Positions 42,580 through 52,837 of a stretch of 64,000 bases of DNA are shown here, piece after piece. Position 1 is the first letter of the stretch; the number at the start of each line of letters is the position of its first letter. The notes under the pieces were generated by a model, which was not told where the DNA came from, made no database searches, and saw only the letters and a list, made by a program, of their open reading frames with translations. The translations under genes were made by a program, and so were the position numbers. This DNA comes from Paramagnetospirillum magneticum AMB-1 (lineage in GTDB: Bacteria; Pseudomonadota; Alphaproteobacteria; Rhodospirillales; Magnetospirillaceae), in contig NC_007626.1 of NCBI RefSeq assembly GCF_000009985.1, positions 3,775,943-3,839,942 on the forward strand. Direction: 5' to 3'.

Positions 42580-42708
42580 ACCTTCATCAAGGGGACCTTA
42601 CCAAAAAGTGGAATGCGAAATCCATATATATGAGCTTTTACCTACGCTGGTTGCATCCCGAATTCTTTCCCTTTGCATCCCGGCCCCGGCAGGCGACAAT
42701 CGGCGGCC

Positions 42709-44525
<1,817 letters not shown>

Positions 44526-44529
<4 letters not shown>

Positions 44530-46295
44530 GCCAGCCCCCCGCCCCGCCGCCCCCGCCCCAGTCCCTGGGCCAGATCACCCCGGTCCAGGTCCCGGCCGGG
44601 CAGGCCATTCCCGGCGCCCCGCCGCCACCCGCCCCCGCGGGCGCAGGCCCGCAAACAAGCCAACTGGGCGAAGGCCCGCAGGCAAACCAAGCCGGCGCAG
44701 GCCCGCAGATGAGCCAAGAGCAGATGATGCAGGCCATGGCCGCCATGATGGGCGGCGGCGGCCCGCCCGGCGCCCAGAAGGGACCGCCTCCCACGGCCAT
44801 GCAATCCATCGCCGGCGGCCTTAAGACCTTCTGGAAGACCCTGTGCTGGCTGATGGCCGCGCCGGAAAAGCCCGAGGACGCACCCAAGGGCCTGCTGGCC
44901 TGGCCGCGCCGCCTGCTGACCGGCACCCGCGACTGGTTCCTGCCGTCGCTCAATCCCATCGGGCCGGCGCCGCTGCAGGACTACCACGCCCCCGAATTCG
45001 GCTCGCGGCTGTACTCCCTGGCCAATTCCTATCCGCTGCCCACCTGGCGCCCCTTGGCCCGGGCGGTGATGAGCCTGACCGCCATCTTCATCGTCTGGGC
45101 CTTCGTCGCCCATCTGGACGAGGTGGCCATCGCCGAGGGCGAGATCGTCCCCGAGGGCAAGGTCAAGGTCATCCAGCACCTGGAGGGCGGCGTCGTCCGC
45201 GAGATCATGGCCACCGACGGTTCCGAGGTGAAGGAGGGTGCGCCGCTGATCCTGCTGGACCTGCCGGTCAGTTCGCTGAACAAGGAGGAACTGCAGGCCC
45301 GCATGGACGGCTATATCCTGCAGCGCGCCCGCCTGGAGGCCGAACTGCACGACAAGCCGGTGGTCTTCCCCGAGGAGGAAGCCAAGCGCCAGCCGGGACT
45401 GGTGGAATCCGAGCGCCGCTCGTTCGAGGCCCGGCGCCAGGCCCTCAACGCCACCCTCACCGTGCTGCGCGATCAGGTGCGGCAGAAGGGGCTGGAGGTC
45501 CAGGAATACGAGACCAAGTCCCGCTCCATCGCCACCAGCCTGCGCCTGTCCCAGGAGCGGCTGGCCATGTCCACCGACCTGATCAAATCCGGCCTGGCCT
45601 CCAAGATGGACCATGTCCAGATTCAGGCCCAGGTGGAGGATCTGAAGGGACAGCTGGACTCGGTGCGCGCCTCCATCCCCCGCGCCGAGGCCGCCCAGCA
45701 GGAAGCCAAGGGCAGGGTCAGCGAGGAACTGGCCCGCTTCCAGCGCACCGCCCAAAGCGAGATGTCCGAGGCCGAGCTGAACATCGCACGGACCCGCGAG
45801 CTGTTCATCCAGGCCACCGACCAGCAGCGCCGCACCCTGATCAGCAGCCCCATCGACGGCATCGTCAAGAACATGCGGTCCAACACCATCGGCGGCGTGG
45901 TGCGCCCCGGCGACCCCATCATGGAGATCGTACCGCTGCACGAGCGCCTTCAGGTGGATGCCAAGCTCAACCCCATGGACCGCGGCTATGTCCAGACCGG
46001 CCAGCGGGCCACGGTGAAGATCAGCGCCTACGACTACACCACCTATGGCGGGCTGGACGGCGACGTGATCCTGGTGGCACCCGACACCACCGTGCCCCAG
46101 ACCCCCAATGCCCAGCCCTATTACCGGGTGGTGGTGCAGACCGACCGCGCCTATATCGGCGACGAGACCGCCAAGCGGCTGATCAGCGCCGGCATGCAGG
46201 CCACGGTGGAAATCCACACCGGCACCCGCTCGATCATGGAGTTTCTGGTCAAGCCGGTGATCAAGCTGCGCCACGAGGCCTTCCGCGAGCGGTAA
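44526..46295 (+). CDS. Type I secretion membrane fusion protein (HlyD family)
   Basis: 589 aa. The first ~170 residues are cytoplasmic and Pro/Gly/Gln-rich (AGAGPQTSQLGEGPQANQAG, QMMQAMAAMMGGGGPPGA), which is longer than in usual HlyD proteins. A membrane helix (about 178-198, SLTAIFIVWAFVAHL) follows. The periplasmic part has a lipoyl-like half (EGEIVPEGKVKVIQHLEGG), a coiled-coil hairpin (about 260-430) and a beta-barrel ending SIMEFLVKPVIKLRHEAFRER, the HlyD signature end. It couples the ABC protein to an outer-membrane channel. The GTG start overlaps the transporter stop (GTGA). Confidence 0.92.
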
Positions 46296-46311
46296 TAAAT
46301 CGAGCCACCCC

Positions 46312-46338
46312 TGTCACGTTTGCCGGGGCCGGCGCGTC
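46312..46338 (+). promoter_or_regulatory. Predicted ECF41-type sigma promoter
   Basis: TGTCACG at 46312-46318, then exactly 16 nt, then CGTC at 46335-46338. The published ECF41 promoter is TGTCACA in the -35 region and CGTC in the -10 region with this spacing. The site is 35 nt upstream of the carboxymuconolactone decarboxylase start, with the ECF41 sigma gene overlapping downstream. This makes autoregulation of the pair very likely. Confidence 0.85.
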
Positions 46339-46372
46339 ATCAGGGCGTATCTCTCGAAAAAGGATCGCCGTC

Positions 46373-46813
46373 ATGAATACGCGCTTCGACATCACCACCC
46401 TGGCGCCCCAGGCCTATCAGGGCCTTTACGCCGTCTCGGACATCCTGGCCGGGTCCAGCCTGGGGGCCGGCTTCAAGCATCTGATCGATCTTCGGGTCTC
46501 GCAGCTCAACAACTGCCACTTCTGCCAGAACCTGCACCGCGAATGGGGCCTGCGCGACGGCGTCACCGAGGAACAGCTGCAGGCGGTGGCCCAGTGGCCG
46601 ACCTCTCCGCTGTTCAACGCCGGGGACCGGGCTGCCTTCGCCTGGGCCGAGGCGCTGACGCGCCAGGAGGAGGACAAGGTCCCCGAATTGCTGGCCGAAC
46701 TGCGCCGCCACCATGCCGAGCCCTATATCGCCGACCTGACCATGGTCATCGCGGTGATCAACGCCTGGAACCGGGTGGGCATCTCGGCCTATGCGGTGGG
46801 ACCCCATGGCTGA
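46373..46813 (+). CDS. Carboxymuconolactone decarboxylase / AhpD-like protein
   Basis: 146 aa, soluble, all-helical. The CxxC with downstream His (Cys48, Cys51, His55 in NNCHFCQNLHRE) is the AhpD-type redox motif, here in the CMD family. Such proteins are the usual partner encoded beside ECF41 sigma factors and may have peroxidase-like or alkylhydroperoxidase activity. ATG 46373 has AGGA 8 nt upstream. The stop overlaps the sigma gene start. It lies behind an ECF41-type promoter (46312-46338), so it is the likely main target of the sigma factor encoded next. Confidence 0.93.
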   Translation: MNTRFDITTLAPQAYQGLYAVSDILAGSSLGAGFKHLIDLRVSQLNNCHFCQNLHREWGLRDGVTEEQLQAVAQWPTSPLFNAGDRAAFAWAEALTRQEEDKVPELLAELRRHHAEPYIADLTMVIAVINAWNRVGISAYAVGPHG

Positions 46814-47672
46814 GGGCCAAAGCCCCGCCTTGGTCCACTTCCTGGCTCAGCGGCCGCGTCTGCGGCTGCTGGCCTACCGCCTGCTGGGCAGCACCGCCGA
46901 TGCCGAGGACGTGCTTCAGGATGCCTGGCTGAAATGGAGCAGGGGGAGTGACGGCGTGGAGGAGCCCGCCGCCTTCCTCACCACCCAGGTGACCCGGCTG
47001 GCCCTGGACCGACTGCGCAAGGACCAGCGCCGCGCCCGCCTGGGCGCCCAATGGCTGCCCGACCCTTGGGTCGAGCCGCTGGAGCCGGGCGAGGCCGATT
47101 TGTCCACAGGGCTGCTGTTGCTGCTGGAACGCCTGACGCCGGACCAGCGGGCGGTGTATGTGCTGCGCGAGGCCATGGACCTAGACTTCGCCGACATCGC
47201 CGCCATTCTGGGCAAGAGCGTCGCCACCTGCCGCCAGATCATGAGCCGCGCCCGCGCCGCGCTGAAGGGCGAGGCCCGCTTCGACTGGGATGCGGCCCAG
47301 ACCGGCACCCTGGTGCGGCGCTTCGCCGCCGCCTGCGACCAGCGCGACTACGGCGCCCTGGTGGCCCTGCTGGGCGGCGAATCCCGGCTAATCAGCGATG
47401 GCGGCGGCAAGGTCAAGTCGGCCCGCAATCCCATTCGAGGTCCCGACCGCATCGCCCGCTTCATCCTGGGGGTGCGCCGCAAGTTCCAGCCCGCCGACTT
47501 CGCCTTTCGCATCGCCGAGATCAACGGCCTGCCCGCCCTGGTCGGCGAGACGAAGGGCGACGTCCGCTGGGCACTGACCTTCGGCTGCATCGGGGGACGC
47601 ATCGGCGGAATCTACCTGCTGGCCGATCCCGACCGCCTGCCGGACTACTCCACCATCTCGTCGTCGGCATAG
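46806..47672 (+). CDS. ECF41-family RNA polymerase sigma factor with SnoaL-like C-terminus
   Basis: 288 aa. Region 2 (about 10-75) has LLGSTADAEDVLQDAWLKWSRG and region 4 (about 105-155) has LTPDQRAVYVLREAMDLDFADIAAILGKS. The linker contains WLPDPWVE, a motif of this family. A C-terminal SnoaL-like extension (about 165-285) replaces an anti-sigma factor and carries the signature DGGGKV (198-203). In ECF41 proteins this domain controls activity without a separate anti-sigma. It overlaps its partner gene by 8 nt and converges with serB, which overlaps its 3' end by 28 nt. Confidence 0.95.
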   Translation: MAEGQSPALVHFLAQRPRLRLLAYRLLGSTADAEDVLQDAWLKWSRGSDGVEEPAAFLTTQVTRLALDRLRKDQRRARLGAQWLPDPWVEPLEPGEADLSTGLLLLLERLTPDQRAVYVLREAMDLDFADIAAILGKSVATCRQIMSRARAALKGEARFDWDAAQTGTLVRRFAAACDQRDYGALVALLGGESRLISDGGGKVKSARNPIRGPDRIARFILGVRRKFQPADFAFRIAEINGLPALVGETKGDVRWALTFGCIGGRIGGIYLLADPDRLPDYSTISSSA

Positions 47673-48541
47673 CCCTGGGCGTAGAGCAGGGTGACCAGAT
47701 CGCCGTGGTCGACCCGCACCCGGGCCTCGGCGGCCACCACCGGCTTGGCGTGGAAGGCGACGCCCAGCCCGGCGGCGCGCAGCATGTCCAGGTCGTTGGC
47801 GCCGTCACCCACCGAAACCGCCAGCTCGGGCGTGATGCCCAACTCCGCCGACACGGCGTTCAGGGTGGCCAGCTTGGCCTCGCGGCCTATGATGGTGTCG
47901 CCGACCTGACCGGTCAGTCGACCATTCTCGACAATCAGCTCATTGGCGATGTCGCGGTGGAAGCCGCAGGCATCGCGGACCTTGGAGGTAAAGAACTTGA
48001 AGCCGCCCGACACCAGCACGGCATGGGCGCCGTGCTTGACCATGGTCCGCACCAGCTTGTGGGCGCCCGGGGTGAATTCGATGCGGTCCCAGGTCTTTTG
48101 CAGACACTCTTCCGGCAGATCCTTGAGCAGGCCGACGCGCTCGCGCAGAGCCGCCTCGAAGCCGATCTCGCCATTCATGGCGCGTGCGGTGATGCGCGCG
48201 ATGTGATCCTTCAGCCCGGCGAAGTCGGCCAGTTCGTCCAGGGTCTCGCCGATGACCATGGTGGAATCCATGTCGGCGACCAGCAGCATCTTGCGCCGCC
48301 CCTCGGCCTTCTGGGCGACCACGTCCACGTTCCAGCCCTCCAGGATGCGGGCCGCCACCTGATCGGCCTGACGCGGGTCCAGCTCGGAGAAATCCAGGTC
48401 GCAGGCGTGTTCGGGGCTCAGCCAGCGGGCGTGGCCCACTTCGGCGCCCAGTGCCCTCAGCGCGCCGCGCACCTCGAAGACCAGCGAGGAATCGAGGCCC
48501 TCTCCGCCATGTCCGGCGATCAGGGTCAGAACGTTGATCAT
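47645..48541 (-). CDS. serB: Phosphoserine phosphatase
   Basis: 298 aa. The HAD core has catalytic Asp90 and Asp92 in LLVADMDSTMV, then ETLDELADFAG, VLVSGGFKFF and VGDGANDLDML with IIGREAKL. An N-terminal domain of about 80 residues, as in longer SerB proteins, may bind ligand. It makes serine from 3-phosphoserine. ATG 48541 is chosen because earlier in-frame codons lie far from a ribosome site. The gene overlaps the sigma gene convergently by 28 nt. A DUF1015 gene, often linked to serine genes, is divergent upstream. Confidence 0.96.
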   Translation of the reverse strand: MINVLTLIAGHGGEGLDSSLVFEVRGALRALGAEVGHARWLSPEHACDLDFSELDPRQADQVAARILEGWNVDVVAQKAEGRRKMLLVADMDSTMVIGETLDELADFAGLKDHIARITARAMNGEIGFEAALRERVGLLKDLPEECLQKTWDRIEFTPGAHKLVRTMVKHGAHAVLVSGGFKFFTSKVRDACGFHRDIANELIVENGRLTGQVGDTIIGREAKLATLNAVSAELGITPELAVSVGDGANDLDMLRAAGLGVAFHAKPVVAAEARVRVDHGDLVTLLYAQGYADDEMVE

Positions 48542-48678
48542 GGCGCGTCCTTGAGGAGAGGAGGAAAAACGGTCCCGTTTACTGCACCGCAACACGGCTT
48601 GGCAAGCAGGAAGCCCTTGGCTGATGCCTTGGCGAGGGATAAACCAGTGGGCGACGTCATTGCTTCGGGAGGTCCAAA

Positions 48679-49926
48679 GTGTCCGTGCCGCTGCTCCGCC
48701 CCTTCCCCGGCCTGCGCCCCACCCCCGCCACCGCCGCCCAGGTGGCCGCCCCGCCCTATGACGTGCTGTCGTCGGACGAGGCCCGGGAAATGGCGGCGGG
48801 CAAGCCCCATTCCTTCCTGCACGTCTCCAAGCCCGAGATCGACCTGCCCCCCGGCACCGACGTTTACGCCCCCGCCGTCTACGCCAAGGCGGCGGAGACC
48901 CTGAGGGCCATGGTGGCGGCGGGCGTACTGGTCCGCGACGCCAAGCCCTGCTTCTACGTCTACCGCCTGCGCATGGGCGACCACGTGCAGACCGGCATCG
49001 TCGGCGGCGGCTCGGTGGCGGCCTATGATGCCAACCGCATCCGCAAGCACGAGTTCACCCGCCCCGACAAGGAGGACGACCGCGTCCGCCAGATCGATTC
49101 CTGCGACGCCCAGACCGGGCCGGTGCTGCTGGCCCACCGCGACACCCCCGAGATCGCCGCCGCCATCAAGGCGGTGACGGCGGGCGCCCCGACCTATTCG
49201 GTCACCGCCGAGGACGGCATCGTCCATACCCTGTGGGTGATGGATAACGAGGTGCAGATCAAGGCGGTGACCCGATCCTTCGACACCATGAAGGCGGTCT
49301 ACATCGCCGACGGCCATCACCGCTCGGCCGCCGCCTCGCGGGTCGCCATGGTACGGCGGGAAAGGAAGTGCTGCGCCTCCGGCGAGGAGGCCTATGAAAG
49401 CTTCCTGGTAGTGACCTTCCCCATCCAGGAAATGAAGATCTTCGACTACAACCGGGTGGTCAAGGACCTGAACGGCCTGTCGCCCGACGCCTTCCTGCAG
49501 GCGCTGGCGGCCGAGTTCACCGTGGAGCCGTCGTCGGAACAGGCCCGCCCCGCCCAGGCCCGCCAGTTCGGCCTTTACCTCCAGGGCCAGTGGTACCGGC
49601 TGGGCCTCCGCAACGCTCCACCCGCCGATCCGGTGGCCCGGCTCGACGTCAGCCTGCTGTCCGACCGGCTGCTGGGGCCGGTGCTGGGCGTCACCGACCT
49701 GCGCAAGGACAAGCGCATCGACTTCGTCGGGGGCAAGCGCGGCCTGGACGAACTGGAGCGCCGTGTGAATTCGGGCGAAATGGCCGCCGCCTTCGCCCTG
49801 TTCCCCACCCAGATGGAGGATCTGGTGGCCGTCGCCGAGTCCAATCAGGTGATGCCGCCCAAATCCACCTGGTTCGAGCCCAAGCTGGCCGACGGGCTGG
49901 TCAGCTATCCCTTGGACTGGCGGTGA
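48679..49926 (+). CDS. DUF1015 family protein
   Basis: 415 aa, soluble. PLLRPFPGLRPTPATAAQVAAPPYDVLSSDEAREMA at the start and AVYIADGHHRSAAAS in the middle are the family hallmarks, the latter with a conserved His cluster. The family is often encoded near serine biosynthesis genes, as here beside serB. Its reaction is not established to my knowledge; some members are called HisG-like or kinase-like without proof. The GTG start at 48679 follows GGGAGG 6 nt away. A pair of adjacent Cys (KCCASGEE) lies near residue 230. Confidence 0.9.
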   Translation: MSVPLLRPFPGLRPTPATAAQVAAPPYDVLSSDEAREMAAGKPHSFLHVSKPEIDLPPGTDVYAPAVYAKAAETLRAMVAAGVLVRDAKPCFYVYRLRMGDHVQTGIVGGGSVAAYDANRIRKHEFTRPDKEDDRVRQIDSCDAQTGPVLLAHRDTPEIAAAIKAVTAGAPTYSVTAEDGIVHTLWVMDNEVQIKAVTRSFDTMKAVYIADGHHRSAAASRVAMVRRERKCCASGEEAYESFLVVTFPIQEMKIFDYNRVVKDLNGLSPDAFLQALAAEFTVEPSSEQARPAQARQFGLYLQGQWYRLGLRNAPPADPVARLDVSLLSDRLLGPVLGVTDLRKDKRIDFVGGKRGLDELERRVNSGEMAAAFALFPTQMEDLVAVAESNQVMPPKSTWFEPKLADGLVSYPLDWR

Positions 49927-49933
49927 TCTGATT

Positions 49934-50035
49934 TGTCATTCCGAGCCATGGGCGAGGAATCTCCGCATGGCAGGACGGTGGCAATTCTGAAAAGCCGGGC
50001 CAGAACGAGATCCTTCGCTTGCGCTCAGGATGACA
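49934..50035. repeat. Dispersed repeat family B, copy 2
   Basis: Starts TGTCATTCCGAG and ends AGGATGACA. It fills most of the gap between the DUF1015 gene and the protease gene. Inner blocks (GAGGAATCTC, GAGATCC near the end) match copies at 17631 and 63464 and the 63331 copy less closely. Confidence 0.75.
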
Positions 50036-50108
50036 GCCTCGAAGAGGTGACGAAGCGCCGGGAATGACCTTATATAGGGAAGCCGTTTTTCCTGTTCAGC
50101 GGGTTGCC

Positions 50109-51512
50109 ATGACCATGTCGTTCAAGTCCCTCGCCGCCGCCCTCGCCCTGGTGATTCTCGTCCCCGCCGCCCAGGCCCAGACCCAGGTGGTTCCCGGCTC
50201 GCGTGAGCAGGTGAAGCTCACCTTCGCGCCGGTGGCCCGGCAGGTGGCGCCCGCCGTGGTCAACATCTACACCAAGCGGGTGGTGAGGGCGGCCGCCTCG
50301 CCGCTGTTCGCCGACCCGTTCTTCCGCCGCTTCTTCGGCGACGTGCCGGGCATGAGCCAGGAGAGGGTGCAGCGCTCCCTGGGCTCGGGCGTGCTGATCG
50401 CCGCCGACGGCACGGTGGTGACCAACCACCACGTCATCAAGGATGCCGACGAGGTCACGGTGGTGCTGTCCGACCGCCGCGAATTCGAGGCCCGCATCGT
50501 CGGCTCCGACGACCGCACCGATCTGGCGGTGCTGAAGATCGATGGCGGCAGGGAGAGCTTCCCCACCCTGACGCTCGGTGATTCCGACGCCATCGAGGTG
50601 GGCGACGTGGTCATGGCGGTGGGCAATCCCTTCGGCGTCGGCCAGACGGTGACCCAGGGCATCGTCTCGGCCCTGGCGCGCACCAATGTGGGCGTCTCGG
50701 ACGTGCAAAGCTTCATCCAGACCGATGCCGCCATCAATCCCGGCAATTCCGGCGGCGCCCTGGTGGACCTGCAGGGCCGGCTGATCGGCATCAACACCGC
50801 CATCTATTCCAAGGACGGCGGTTCCAACGGCATCGGCTTCGCCATTCCCACCGCCCTGGTGCGCCAGGTGGCCGCCTCCATCGCCAAGGGCGGCAAGGTG
50901 GTGCGGCCGTGGCTGGGCGCCTCGGGCCAGGCGGTCACCGCCGATCTGGCCCAGGCCCTGAAGCTGCCGCGCCCCATCGGCGTGCTGGTCAACCACATCC
51001 ATGGCGAGTCGCCCGCCGCCCGTGGCGGATTGGCCGACGGCGACATCATCGTGGCGGTGGAAGGCCGCGAAGTGGACGATCCCGAAGGCATGCGCTTTCG
51101 CCTCGCCACCCTGCCCATCGGCGCCGATGCCCGCCTGACCGTGCTGCGCAACGGGGCCGAGCGGACCATTACCGTCCGGCTGGTGGCGCCGCCCGAAACC
51201 CCGCCCCGCGACAAGACCGACATCGCCGGCCGCAATCCCTTTTCCGGCGCCACCCTGGTCAACCTCAACCCTGCCCTGGCCGAGGAGATCGGCATCAATT
51301 CCGGCCTGACCGGCGTGATGATCTTCGCCATCAAGCGCGGCTCGGTGGCCAACCGCCTGGGGCTGCAACCCGGCGACATGCTGATGAAGATCAACGAGCG
51401 CCCGGTGTCCAGCGTCGCCGACGCCCGCCGCCTGCTGGAAGCGGAACAGCCCCGCTGGGCCATCACCATCAAGCGCAACGGCGAGGTCATGAGTCTGGTG
51501 CTGGGCGGATGA
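50109..51512 (+). CDS. Do-family periplasmic serine protease (DegP/HtrA-like)
   Basis: 467 aa with a Sec signal peptide (SFKSLAAALALVILVPAAQA). The trypsin-like triad is His108 (TNHHVIKDA), Asp138 (DDRTDLAVLKI) and Ser214 (NPGNSGGALVD). Two PDZ domains follow (about 275-360 and 385-465). It degrades or chaperones misfolded envelope proteins. A second Do protease lies at 61702 in this window. ATG 50109 is chosen at the signal peptide; 50115 is possible. The stop overlaps the rarA start by 4 nt, so the two are co-transcribed. Just upstream lies a repeat copy, then CTTATATAGG, which resembles a heat-shock -10 but lacks a -35. Confidence 0.93.
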   Translation: MTMSFKSLAAALALVILVPAAQAQTQVVPGSREQVKLTFAPVARQVAPAVVNIYTKRVVRAAASPLFADPFFRRFFGDVPGMSQERVQRSLGSGVLIAADGTVVTNHHVIKDADEVTVVLSDRREFEARIVGSDDRTDLAVLKIDGGRESFPTLTLGDSDAIEVGDVVMAVGNPFGVGQTVTQGIVSALARTNVGVSDVQSFIQTDAAINPGNSGGALVDLQGRLIGINTAIYSKDGGSNGIGFAIPTALVRQVAASIAKGGKVVRPWLGASGQAVTADLAQALKLPRPIGVLVNHIHGESPAARGGLADGDIIVAVEGREVDDPEGMRFRLATLPIGADARLTVLRNGAERTITVRLVAPPETPPRDKTDIAGRNPFSGATLVNLNPALAEEIGINSGLTGVMIFAIKRGSVANRLGLQPGDMLMKINERPVSSVADARRLLEAEQPRWAITIKRNGEVMSLVLGG

Positions 51513-52801
51513 CCTCGCTGTTCGACACCCCCTCGGGCGACAAGCCGCTGGCCGAGCGCCTGCGGCCCGCGACGCTGGAAGAGGTGGTGGGGCAGTCCCA
51601 CCTGCTGGCCGCCACCGCCCCCCTGGGCCGCATGCTGGCGGCCGGACGTCTGGCTTCGGTGATCCTGTGGGGGCCGCCGGGCTGCGGCAAGACCACCATC
51701 GCCCGGCTGCTGGCCGAACGGGTCGGCCTGTATTTCGAGCCCCTCTCGGCGGTGTTCTCCGGCGTCGCCGATCTGCGCAAGGTGTTCGATGCCGCCGAAA
51801 AGCGAAAACAGACCGGTCGGTCGACCTTGCTGTTCGTGGACGAGATCCACCGCTTCAACCGGGCGCAGCAGGACGGTTTCCTGCCCTATGTGGAGAACGG
51901 CACCGTGGTGCTGGTGGGCGCCACCACCGAGAACCCGTCCTTCGAGCTGAACGGCGCGCTGCTGTCGCGCTGTCAGGTGCTGGTGCTGCACCGCCTGGAC
52001 GACGGGGCGCTGGAGGATCTGCTGCTCAAGGCCGAGGCGGATCTGGGCCGCACCCTGCCCCTGGATTCCGACGCCCGCGCCGCCATGCGCGCCATGGCCG
52101 ACGGCGACGGCCGCTATCTGCTCAATCTGGCCGAGGACCTGGCCATGCTGCCGCCCGAGCCGGTGCTGGACGCCGCCGGGCTGGCGAGCGCGGTGCAGCG
52201 CCGGGCGCCGGCCTACGACAAGGACCGCGAGGGCCATTACAACCTGATCAGCGCGTTGCACAAATCCCTGCGCGGCTCGGACACCGACGCGGCGCTGTAC
52301 TGGATGGCCCGTATGCTGGAAGGGGGCGAGGACCCGCTGTTCATCGCCCGCCGCCTGACCCGCTTCGCCGTCGAGGATATCGGGCTGGCCGACCCCCAAG
52401 CCGTCACCCAGGCCATTGCCGCCTGGGACGTCTACGAGCGCCTGGGATCGCCCGAGGGCGAACTGGCCCTGGCGCAACTGGTGATCTATCTGGGCACCGC
52501 GCCCAAATCCAACGCCGCCTACATGGCCTACAAGGCGGCGCGCAAGGCGGCCAAGGGCACCGGCTCCCTGGCCCCGCCCATGCACATCCTGAACGCACCG
52601 ACCAAGATGATGAAAAACCTGGGCTATTCCGACGGCTACAAATACGACCACGACGACCCGGACGGGTTCTCGGGCCAGAACTACTTCCCCGACGGCATGG
52701 ATCGCACCCGCTTCTACCGGCCGGTCGAGCGCGGCTTCGAACGCGAGATCAGGAAGCGGCTGGAATACTGGGATAAGCTGCGCATGAAAAAGGGGGGCTG
52801 A
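51509..52801 (+). CDS. rarA: Replication-associated recombination protein A (MgsA/RarA)
   Basis: 430 aa. Opens PLAERLRPATLEEVVGQSHLLA, then Walker A GPPGCGKTT, Walker B LLFVDEIHRFN, sensor GATTENPSFELNGALLSRCQVL. The C-terminal part (about 240-430) has AVQRRAPAYDKDREGHYNLISALHKSLRGSDTDAALYWMARML and the closing YKYDHDDPDGFSGQNYFPDGM. It acts at stalled replication forks. Its ATG overlaps the stop of the protease gene. The 3' end lies inside a terminator hairpin used by the convergent hopanoid operon. Confidence 0.96.
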   Translation: MTSLFDTPSGDKPLAERLRPATLEEVVGQSHLLAATAPLGRMLAAGRLASVILWGPPGCGKTTIARLLAERVGLYFEPLSAVFSGVADLRKVFDAAEKRKQTGRSTLLFVDEIHRFNRAQQDGFLPYVENGTVVLVGATTENPSFELNGALLSRCQVLVLHRLDDGALEDLLLKAEADLGRTLPLDSDARAAMRAMADGDGRYLLNLAEDLAMLPPEPVLDAAGLASAVQRRAPAYDKDREGHYNLISALHKSLRGSDTDAALYWMARMLEGGEDPLFIARRLTRFAVEDIGLADPQAVTQAIAAWDVYERLGSPEGELALAQLVIYLGTAPKSNAAYMAYKAARKAAKGTGSLAPPMHILNAPTKMMKNLGYSDGYKYDHDDPDGFSGQNYFPDGMDRTRFYRPVERGFEREIRKRLEYWDKLRMKKGG

Positions 52802-52811
52802 GGCCCCCCTT
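52787..52811 (-). terminator. Intrinsic terminator of the hopanoid operon
   Basis: AAGGGGGG at 52790-52797 pairs with CCCCCCTT at 52804-52811. On the minus strand the stem is followed by a T-run (plus-strand A at 52787-52791). It ends hpnJ transcription and overlaps the last codons of rarA. Confidence 0.85.
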
Positions 52812-52837
52812 CTCCATCTTGTCCTAAGGGAAAGCGG

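Noticed and set aside
50069..50078. Heat-shock -10-like CTTATATAGG before the first Do protease
   Set aside because: No -35 element lies at a 17-18 nt distance; the upstream sequence belongs to or borders a repeat copy.
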